NCBI GenBank assembly: GCA_945956975.1 | Contig: CAMFKC010000171.1 | Span: forward strand, 1 to 6,024 | Source: an uncultured Methylocystaceae bacterium | GTDB lineage: Bacteria; Pseudomonadota; Alphaproteobacteria; Rhizobiales; Beijerinckiaceae | Direction of reading: 5' to 3' | DNA length: 6,024 nt | The notes under the pieces: model-generated | The model's database searches: none | Seen by the model: the letters and a program-made list of their open reading frames with translations, nothing else | What the model was told of the DNA's origin: nothing | In this document: piece by piece, positions 1 through 4,875 of the stretch | Layout: each line of letters begins with the position of its first letter | How positions within the stretch are numbered: the first letter of the stretch is position 1 | Program-made: the position numbers and the translations under genes

Positions 1-200
1 TGACGCATCGGCGTCTCCTGATTGAACAGGACAGAGCGCGCCGGAAAGTTGACGGGATGATTGAGCTTCTGGAGGCCGGTGAAGGCTTCGTTCTCCAGCG
101 AGCCGCAAACGCTCAGCGCGCGCGCCTCGCAGCCGCGACACAGATCGCCGCAATCGCAATGTCCCTGCGCCCGCGTATCGACGCCGCTGAGGTGAACCAT
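1..200 (-). CDS. Crp/Fnr-family oxygen-responsive transcriptional regulator, N-terminal part (3' end beyond window)
   Basis: The reverse strand from the ATG at 200-198 stays open to the window edge for 66 codons. The product shows a cysteine cluster at C15, C17, C21, C24 and C32. The C21-x2-C24-x7-C32 part, followed by G-S-L-E-N-E, is the layout of the N-terminal iron-sulfur segment of alphaproteobacterial Fnr proteins (FnrN, FnrL, AadR types). The next 30 residues (leucine and aromatic pattern ending VLFNQE) look like the start of the cyclic-nucleotide-binding-like beta barrel. The fourth cluster ligand and the helix-turn-helix lie outside the window. FixK proteins without an N-terminal cluster are a less good match. 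Family knowledge: such regulators bind a 4Fe-4S cluster without oxygen and activate cbb3 oxidase and other low-oxygen genes. The start is supported by GGGGA (reverse of 205-209) 4 bases upstream; an in-frame TTG further up is less likely. The exact subfamily name is uncertain. Confidence 0.87.
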   Translation of the reverse strand, partial: MVHLSGVDTRAQGHCDCGDLCRGCEARALSVCGSLENEAFTGLQKLNHPVNFPARSVLFNQETPMR

Positions 201-348
201 GCAATCCCCGTTTGTTGCCGCATACAATATCGCCATATGTGACCGGCAATTGGCGACATTGATTTACAGCAACGACCGATGACGACGCCAGCCTTCATTT
301 AACGGGCCGGTTCTGCATCGGCCTGAATGCGCGGCAAGGCGATTATCG
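201..348. promoter_or_regulatory. Divergent intergenic region between the Fnr-type gene and the 149-residue gene
   Basis: This 148-base stretch must carry the promoters of both outward-facing genes and is more AT-rich than the surrounding coding DNA. It holds one clear FNR/FixK-like box (259-272). Weak -10-like hexamers are TACAAT at 223-228 (plus), GATATT as the reverse of 226-231 (minus) and TTTAAC at 298-303 (plus). None is paired with a convincing -35 element, as expected if an activator is needed. An AAGG Shine-Dalgarno match lies at 336-339 for the plus-strand gene. The transcription start points cannot be fixed from sequence alone. Confidence 0.6.
259..272. promoter_or_regulatory. Putative FNR/FixK-type binding site
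   Basis: The 14 bases TTGATTTACAGCAA match the FNR/FixK consensus TTGAT-N4-ATCAA at 9 of the 10 specified positions; only G269 replaces T. The centre is about 65 bases from the start codon of the Fnr-type gene and about 83 bases from that of the 149-residue gene. It could therefore serve autoregulation, control of the plus-strand gene, or both. The spacing to weak -10-like hexamers on either side (about 35-37 bases centre to centre) is slightly longer than a classical class II activator arrangement, so direction and sign of regulation are open. Confidence 0.6.
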
Positions 349-798
349 ATGTTCACGGCAAGGGGACTCAAAGCAGCGGAGGCGCATCTCGCCTATCCGC
401 TCGTCTCCTGCCGCTATCCCACTCTGTCGCTTGGCTTATGGACGAATTACGTGCGCGCGGCGGAAAGGGACGACGCCGCAGAACGCCTGATTTGCCTGGT
501 GGATCGCCGCGATCGGCGGCACGCGATCTTCGCCTACGGCGTCGATAGGTCGCAGCACCGCGGAATGCTTCGCGTCGCGCATATCGCGACATTCCAGCTC
601 GTCGGCGACGCAATCCATCGCGCCTTGCATCAGACGCTCGAAGACATCGCGCGGGCTCACGATTGCCGTGAAGTCGTGATCGAGACATGGACGGGATGCG
701 ATGATGTGGCCAGCGTTTCGCGCGGCTGCATGCCGCGCGTTGCAGGCCGCGTGTTAACGCTGGACACAAGCGTCGAGCACGTCGGCACGCTGAACTGA
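349..798 (+). CDS. Uncharacterised 149-residue protein, possibly GNAT-like
   Basis: I do not recognise this protein. It is a soluble 149-residue product without signal peptide or membrane segment. It starts at an ATG 9 bases after AAGG (336-339), and its codon third positions are GC-rich like the neighbouring genes. The middle has alternating predicted strand-helix-strand: a strand near residues 57-64, a strand near 73-85 (RVAHIATFQLVG), a helix near 86-105, and a strand near 107-113 (EVVIETW). This order resembles the core of GNAT acetyltransferases, but the usual acetyl-CoA loop (Q/R-x-x-G-x-G/A) is not evident, so the fold assignment is only a guess. Cysteines occur at 21, 49, 106, 117 and 127. 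It diverges from the Fnr-type gene across an FNR-like box and converges on ccoA with a 10-base gap. The antisense frames here are arginine-rich and look like shadows. Confidence 0.68.
   Translation: MFTARGLKAAEAHLAYPLVSCRYPTLSLGLWTNYVRAAERDDAAERLICLVDRRDRRHAIFAYGVDRSQHRGMLRVAHIATFQLVGDAIHRALHQTLEDIARAHDCREVVIETWTGCDDVASVSRGCMPRVAGRVLTLDTSVEHVGTLN
719..739. repeat. Perfect 8-bp GC-rich inverted repeat (hairpin) inside the 3' part of the 149-residue gene
   Basis: CGCGCGGC at 719-726 and GCCGCGCG at 732-739 are exact reverse complements separated by the 5-base loop TGCAT. In RNA of either strand this would form a strong hairpin. On the minus strand it lies about 70 bases after the ccoA stop, where a transcript of the cbb3-assembly operon could end. 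No T-run follows on either strand, so it is not a standard intrinsic terminator. It may be only a by-product of GC-rich coding sequence. Confidence 0.4.
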
Positions 799-808
799 TC
801 TCCAGAAT

Positions 809-1918
809 TCAGACGAGCGGCGCAATCATCGCGCCCGCCAGCGCGGCCGACAGAAGCGCGAAATCATGCAGGGCGAGCATCGACCGCGTGGGCGCGCCAT
901 CGCGATAGATCCACTGCATCAGACCCGCGTTGGCGAGCGACCAGCCGACGCCCGCGCAGGCCAGCGCGAGACCGATCGATGTCGCGGCGGCGCCAGATGA
1001 GAACAGCGCCGCGCCAGCGACGAGGATTGCGAGACCGAGGACGAGCGCGAATGCCGGCTGCGGCTCCGCACCCGTGAAGCGGATAATGGCGGCTGGCGCG
1101 TACATCGCCACGAGGTGCCAGGCGATGACGCCGCCCACCGCCGCAGACGCGACGCCGCAGGCAACCAGCGTCGGCGCGGCGCGCGCCATCAACAGCGTCA
1201 TCACGAACCAGGCGATGGCGCCGATGATGGTCGCCGCGATAAAGCCGTTGAGCGCCGGGGCCGGACGCTGCGCCGGCCGTTGCGGCGCGAGCGCATGCGG
1301 CAGCGTGACGGCGATGACGAGCGCTACGAGATCGACAACGCCTGCGGCCGCCAGCGTTGCGGCGTCAGCAAAAGGCCCTGCCCATTCCCCCGCGAAGAAC
1401 ATGACGCCCGGCGCCAGCAGCGCCGCAAGCGCGCCGCCCGCGAAAACGACCGCGCCGCCGCGCGCGCCTTGCGCGCCGGCCGCCGCCGCATGGCGATAGA
1501 ACAGAGCGAAACCGTGTGCGAGGCCAAGCCAGAGGGCGCCGACGCACAGCGGCGCAAACAGGCCGCGCATCGCCGACCAGGCCGACAGCGCGCCGCCTGC
1601 GACTCCCAGGCTCGCGCCGAGCGAGAAAGCGGCGCGGCGACCGAAAGCGTCGAGCAGAAAGGATGCTGGGAAGGTTGCGAGGGCCGCTCCAAGCAGGGTC
1701 AACGCATAGGGCAACCCAGCGAGCGCCGGGCGCGGCGCGGTCGCAGCAGCCGCCAGCGGCAGGGCCGACAGCACCAGCGTCTGCGCGAGGATCGCAAGGC
1801 CGAATCCGGACGTCAGGCGCGCCAGAGCTTCGCCGCCCTTTGCCTCCTCGCCCGGCGCGCAGACGCAGTCGAGCCGGCCTGCCCGTCCTGCCGCGGGGTC
1901 GAGGTCGGCGTAGCTCAT
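809..1918 (-). CDS. ccoA: MFS-type copper importer, CcoA-like
   Basis: This is a 369-residue alanine-rich membrane protein of the major facilitator superfamily with about 11-12 predicted membrane segments. The MFS motif-A remnant D90-A-F-G-R-R-A lies after the second segment. The diagnostic feature is M240-T-L-L-M244 and H268-L-V-A-M272. These are MxxxM and HxxxM motifs 28 residues apart, the same spacing as the copper-binding M233xxxM237 and H261xxxM265 of Rhodobacter capsulatus CcoA. Cysteine C254 lies between them. CcoA-family (CalT) proteins import copper into the cytoplasm for cbb3 oxidase assembly; the related RfnT riboflavin transporters lack the metal motifs. The ATG at 1918-1916 overlaps the ccoS stop as ATGA and is preceded by AAGAAG. 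Reading further upstream only gives an arginine-rich shadow of ccoS. At 369 residues it is somewhat short for MFS. The copper role is inferred from motifs and operon position. Confidence 0.85.
   Translation of the reverse strand: MSYADLDPAAGRAGRLDCVCAPGEEAKGGEALARLTSGFGLAILAQTLVLSALPLAAAATAPRPALAGLPYALTLLGAALATFPASFLLDAFGRRAAFSLGASLGVAGGALSAWSAMRGLFAPLCVGALWLGLAHGFALFYRHAAAAGAQGARGGAVVFAGGALAALLAPGVMFFAGEWAGPFADAATLAAAGVVDLVALVIAVTLPHALAPQRPAQRPAPALNGFIAATIIGAIAWFVMTLLMARAAPTLVACGVASAAVGGVIAWHLVAMYAPAAIIRFTGAEPQPAFALVLGLAILVAGAALFSSGAAATSIGLALACAGVGWSLANAGLMQWIYRDGAPTRSMLALHDFALLSAALAGAMIAPLV
1915..1918 (-). other. ATGA start-stop overlap, ccoS/ccoA
   Basis: The ATG of the CcoA-like gene (1918-1916) overlaps the ccoS TGA stop (1917-1915). 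This is the classical translational-coupling arrangement and places the MFS gene firmly inside the cbb3-assembly operon. Confidence 0.85.
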
Positions 1919-2073
1919 GAGTTCTTCTTGTCGAGATCGTCGTCGAACAGGACGCGCGAGGCGGCGCCGTCCAGATCGTCGAATTGCCCGCTGCGCAGCG
2001 ACCAGACGAAAGCGATGAGACCGACGAAGCCGAGAGTCAAAGCAACGGGCACGAGATAAACGAGAATGTTCAC
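1915..2073 (-). CDS. ccoS: cbb3-type cytochrome oxidase assembly protein CcoS/FixS
   Basis: This 52-codon gene encodes a small membrane protein that begins MNILVYLVPVAL. One membrane helix spans about residues 3-25, followed by the family hallmark W24-S-L-R-S-G-Q-F-D-D-L-D-G-A-A and an acidic tail (FDDDLD). This is the normal size and pattern for CcoS, which in Rhodobacter and Bradyrhizobium is needed to obtain cbb3 oxidase with its heme and copper cofactors, although its biochemical action is poorly known. The start is GTG at 2073-2071, overlapping the fixI stop as GTGA, with a G-rich stretch just upstream that can act as ribosome binding site. Its stop overlaps the ATG of the CcoA-like gene as ATGA. 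Gene callers can miss it because of its size and GTG start, but the sequence match is clear. Confidence 0.95.
   Translation of the reverse strand: MNILVYLVPVALTLGFVGLIAFVWSLRSGQFDDLDGAASRVLFDDDLDKKNS
2070..2073 (-). other. GTGA start-stop overlap, fixI/ccoS
   Basis: The ccoS GTG start (2073-2071) and the fixI TGA stop (2072-2070) share bases. Ribosomes finishing fixI can restart directly on ccoS, which would couple the amount of the small CcoS protein to that of CcoI. Confidence 0.85.
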
Positions 2074-4322
2074 GCCACCGCCCCCGCATTGGACCGCACG
2101 TTTTCAGATGCGCGCGCATGTGGCTGATGCGGCGCGCGATCCTTGTCCGCGCCTGCGCCCGCCCGCAATGCGTTGGCGGTGACGATGAGCGAGGACCCGG
2201 ACATCGCGAGCGCCGCGATCAGCGGCGTGACATGGCCGGAGATGGCGAGCGGCACGGCGACCGAATTGTAGATCACGGCGATCCAGAGATTCTGACGCAT
2301 GAGATTGCGCGCGACCCGCGACAATTCCAGAGCATGCGCGACCGGCGCGAGATTTTCGCCGAGGAACACGGCGTCTGCCGAGGCCTGCGCCACGTCGGCG
2401 GCGCTCACGGGCGACAGGGACACATAGGCGGCGGCGAGCGCGGGTGCATCGTTGAAACCGTCGCCGACCATCAGCGCCTTGCGTCCCTCAGCCTTCAGCG
2501 TTTCGAGCCGTGCGACCTTGTCGGCAGGCTTTGCGCCGCCCGTGCAACTCGAAATGCCCAGCGCATCGCCAATCGCTTGCGTCGCTGCAGCTGAATCGCC
2601 GGAGATGATCTCGATTGCATATCCGCGTCGCTTGAGCGCCTCCACGGTGGCGACCGCGTCAGGGCGGAGCGTCTGCCGGATTCGGAACACGGCTGTTTCG
2701 TTGCCGCGCCGATAGCAGATGGCCGAGGCGCCTTCGTCGAGCGCTTGAGCCATCGCGGCGACGTCCAGGCCACAGAAGGCCGCGCTGCCGAGACGCGCCT
2801 CCATGCCGTCGACATCCGCCATCACGCCGGCGCCGGCTTCTTCGCGCGCGCCGTCGTAGGGCGCGCCCATCGGCCGCTCTTGAGCCAAGGCGCGCGCGAG
2901 CGGATGGCGCGACGACCGCGCCAGACGCGCGGCGCACTCGACCAGATGCTGAGGAAGGTCATGCGCATTGGCGACGCGCGGTTCTGGCAGGGTCAGCGTG
3001 CCCGTCTTGTCGAAGACGACCGTGTCCGCGTCCGCCAGCCGCTCGATCGCGTGGCCACCGTTGAGCAGCACGCCCGCGCGGAACAGCGCGCCCGAAGCTG
3101 TCACATGCACCGCGGGCACGGCGAGCGCCAGGGCGCAGGGACAGGTGATGATGAGGACGGCGATCGCCGTGACAATCGAATCGTGCGCCGATGCGCCCGC
3201 AATCAGCCAGCCTGCGAGGGTCGCCGCCGCCGTCACATGCACGACGGGCGCGTAGATCTTCGAGGCCCGCTCGGCGAGACCGACATAATGCGAGCGTGCG
3301 CTTGCGGCGTTTTCGAGCAGGCGCTCGATCTCGTCGAGAAAGCCGCCCGAGCCGACCGCACGCGCTCGCACCTTCAGCGCGCCCGAAAAATTCAGCGTGC
3401 CGGAAAACACCTCCGCGCCTTCGCCGATCGCGCACTGGCGCGTCTCGCCGGTCACGATGCTCTCGTCGATCTCACTCGAGCCGGACACCACGGAGCCATC
3501 GACGGGAATGCGTTCGCCCGGCCGCACCAGCACGACGTCGCCCGCCACGATCCGTGCGGTCGGAACCTGCGTCACCGAGCCGTCGGCGTTCACGCGCGCG
3601 GCCAGCGGCGAGCGCAACGCGGCGATATTGCCGGCGACGGCCCGCGTGCGCTGGCGCATCATCTGTTCGAGATAGCGCCCGCACAGTAGGAAGAAGATCA
3701 GCATCAGCGCGCTATCGAAATAGGCGTTGTGCTGGTGGTTGGCGGTCTCGACCAGGCTCATGCCGAGCGCCAGCAGAATGCCGAGCGAGATCGGCACGTC
3801 CATGTTGAGCGCATGGCGTTTCAGCGCAGCAAGCGCGCTCGTGAAGAACGGACGTCCCGAGAAGGCTGCCGCCGGCAGCGCGATCAGCGCCGACAGCCAG
3901 TGGAACATGTCCCGTGTCTCCGGCGTGATGTCGGAGATATTGCCGGCCCAGACCGAAACGGACAGCAGCATGACGTTCATGCCGGCGAAGCCAGCGACCG
4001 CGAGGCAGCGCAGCAGGTATTTGGCATGTTCCGCGTCGCGCGATTCCGCTTCGGCGAGTTCGAAGGGATGGGCGACGTAGCCCATGCGGCGGAGCTGGTC
4101 GACGGCGAGCGCAGGATCGAGCGCATCGTCCTTCCAGCCGAGCGCCAGGCGGGAGTTCGAGTAATTCACTCGCGCCTTTTCGACGCCGGGAATTTTCTTC
4201 ATCGCCTGCTCGATCTCGACGATGCAGGCCGCGCAGGTCATGCCGTCGATCGCGAAGTCGATCCCGCGCGCGCCGTCGTCGGTCTGACGCACGAAGCCGG
4301 AGAGATCGACGTCGATCGACAT
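2070..4322 (-). CDS. fixI: Cu(+)-exporting P1B-type ATPase CcoI/FixI for cbb3 oxidase assembly
   Basis: The 750-residue product is a full-length heavy-metal P-type ATPase. In order it has a single N-terminal metal-binding domain with G-M-T-C30-A-A-C33; membrane helices around 102-217; the actuator motif T291-G-E; the membrane metal site C394-P-C396; the phosphorylation site D438-K-T-G-T; the nucleotide-site H473-P; the hinge G620-D-G-F-N-D-A-P; and final helices with Y685-N686 and M707-S-G-S-S. CPC plus YN plus MxxSS is the Cu(I) subgroup. FixI/CcoI moves Cu(I) out of the cytoplasm to supply the CuB centre of subunit CcoN, rather than for bulk detoxification. The ATG at 4322-4320 gives the start MSIDVDLSGF, 5 bases after the fixH stop. 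A GTG at 4403 would overlap fixH by 76 bases and adds no recognisable sequence. A hydrophilic tail of about 30 residues after the last helix (two histidines) is a minor oddity. Confidence 0.96.
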   Translation of the reverse strand: MSIDVDLSGFVRQTDDGARGIDFAIDGMTCAACIVEIEQAMKKIPGVEKARVNYSNSRLALGWKDDALDPALAVDQLRRMGYVAHPFELAEAESRDAEHAKYLLRCLAVAGFAGMNVMLLSVSVWAGNISDITPETRDMFHWLSALIALPAAAFSGRPFFTSALAALKRHALNMDVPISLGILLALGMSLVETANHQHNAYFDSALMLIFFLLCGRYLEQMMRQRTRAVAGNIAALRSPLAARVNADGSVTQVPTARIVAGDVVLVRPGERIPVDGSVVSGSSEIDESIVTGETRQCAIGEGAEVFSGTLNFSGALKVRARAVGSGGFLDEIERLLENAASARSHYVGLAERASKIYAPVVHVTAAATLAGWLIAGASAHDSIVTAIAVLIITCPCALALAVPAVHVTASGALFRAGVLLNGGHAIERLADADTVVFDKTGTLTLPEPRVANAHDLPQHLVECAARLARSSRHPLARALAQERPMGAPYDGAREEAGAGVMADVDGMEARLGSAAFCGLDVAAMAQALDEGASAICYRRGNETAVFRIRQTLRPDAVATVEALKRRGYAIEIISGDSAAATQAIGDALGISSCTGGAKPADKVARLETLKAEGRKALMVGDGFNDAPALAAAYVSLSPVSAADVAQASADAVFLGENLAPVAHALELSRVARNLMRQNLWIAVIYNSVAVPLAISGHVTPLIAALAMSGSSLIVTANALRAGAGADKDRAPHQPHARASENVRSNAGAVA

Positions 4323-4327
4323 GGCGC

Positions 4328-4855
4328 TCAGTTCAATGTGATGCGGTTGCGCGACTGGAACATCACTTTGGCGTCGCGCGACGCGGTCAGTTCGAGTTCC
4401 CACGCGCCTGCGGTCGCCGCGGCCTCGCCGCTGTAGACGCCCGGCGCCGTCTCGACGAGTTCAATCGGATGGTCGCGCTTGACGTCCGCTGGCGCAGCCA
4501 GGAGCGCATGCACCTTCATGCCGGCGAGCATGGCCCCTGCGGCGTCGCGCGCCTGCACCTCGATGTGCGCCTTGCCGGCGGGCGAGCGCGTCACCTGCCC
4601 GTCCACTTTCCAGCCGCGCGCTTCCTGCTCGCGCGCCTCGCGGATTGCTGCGTTATAGGCGATCCCCTTTTCGTAGGGATGCGCCGTCACTTCGCCGCTA
4701 TGCGTCGTGAGCGCATACCGGATCATCACGACGTTGACCCCGGCGACAATGCCGAAGAAGGCGATGAGCATGGCCAGCACGTGGAGTCCGGTCAGACGGA
4801 ATTCGGCCTTGTCGCTTTGTGAAACTGCGTTTGCTTCTGGCAATACGGTCGGCAT
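4328..4855 (-). CDS. fixH: cbb3 oxidase assembly protein FixH/CcoH
   Basis: This 175-residue protein has a short cytoplasmic N-terminus, one strong membrane helix at about residues 22-46 (LHVLAMLIAFFGIVAGVNVVMI) and a periplasmic domain of about 125 residues. The segment Y61-E-K-G-I-A-Y67-N just after the helix, together with the G139-V-Y-S-G and A151-W-E-L strands near the end, is the typical FixH pattern. FixH/CcoH binds the cbb3 subunits (interaction with CcoN is reported in Rhodobacter) and stabilises assembly intermediates; its exact activity is not known. It starts 20 bases after the ccoG stop with TGAGGA (reverse of 4862-4867) 6 bases upstream, a good ribosome binding site. It ends 5 bases before the fixI start, so it lies in the same transcript. 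Confidence 0.94.
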   Translation of the reverse strand: MPTVLPEANAVSQSDKAEFRLTGLHVLAMLIAFFGIVAGVNVVMIRYALTTHSGEVTAHPYEKGIAYNAAIREAREQEARGWKVDGQVTRSPAGKAHIEVQARDAAGAMLAGMKVHALLAAPADVKRDHPIELVETAPGVYSGEAAATAGAWELELTASRDAKVMFQSRNRITLN

Positions 4856-4861
4856 GCTGCG

Positions 4862-4867
4862 TCCTCA
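4862..4867 (-). promoter_or_regulatory. Ribosome binding site of fixH
   Basis: The reverse-strand sequence TGAGGA, 6 bases before the ATG at 4855-4853, is the strongest Shine-Dalgarno match in the operon. It lies in the 20-base gap after the ccoG stop and settles the fixH start. Confidence 0.7.
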
Positions 4868-4875
4868 CGCTTGTC

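Noticed and set aside
113..298. Minus-strand 61-codon open frame (ATG/alternative start at 298)
   Set aside because: It overlaps the Fnr-type start in a different frame; the frame starting at 200 has the diagnostic cysteine cluster and stays open to the edge.
368..769. Minus-strand 133-codon frame opposite the 149-residue gene
   Set aside because: Very arginine-rich, no domain, no ribosome binding context; the plus-strand frame has balanced composition.
790..812. CTGAA ... TTCAG inverted repeat at the convergent junction as bidirectional terminator
   Set aside because: Only a 5-bp stem with a 13-base loop and no T-run; too weak to support a terminator call.
930..1499. Plus-strand open frame (189 codons) opposite ccoA
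   Set aside because: An Ala/Pro/Thr low-complexity product that is a mirror of the alanine-rich membrane protein on the other strand.
1115..2059. Long plus-strand open frame (314 codons) opposite ccoA and ccoS
   Set aside because: The product is dominated by Arg, Gln, Ala and Gly with no recognisable domain; it is an antisense shadow of GC-rich real genes.
1919..2119. 67-residue N-terminal extension of the MFS gene
   Set aside because: The extension is arginine-rich and is simply ccoS read in another frame; the ATG overlapping the ccoS stop is the natural start.
2745..3689. Long plus-strand open frame (314 codons) opposite fixI
   Set aside because: Arg/His/Asp-rich shadow; the minus strand here encodes the fully conserved ATPase core.
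4323..4403. GTG start at 4403 extending fixI by 27 residues
   Set aside because: It would overlap fixH by 76 bases and the added residues match nothing in FixI, whose usual start fits the ATG at 4322.
3729..4436. Plus-strand open frame (235 codons) opposite the start of fixI and end of fixH
   Set aside because: Same type of antisense shadow; both strands cannot be real here and the minus strand has clear family motifs.
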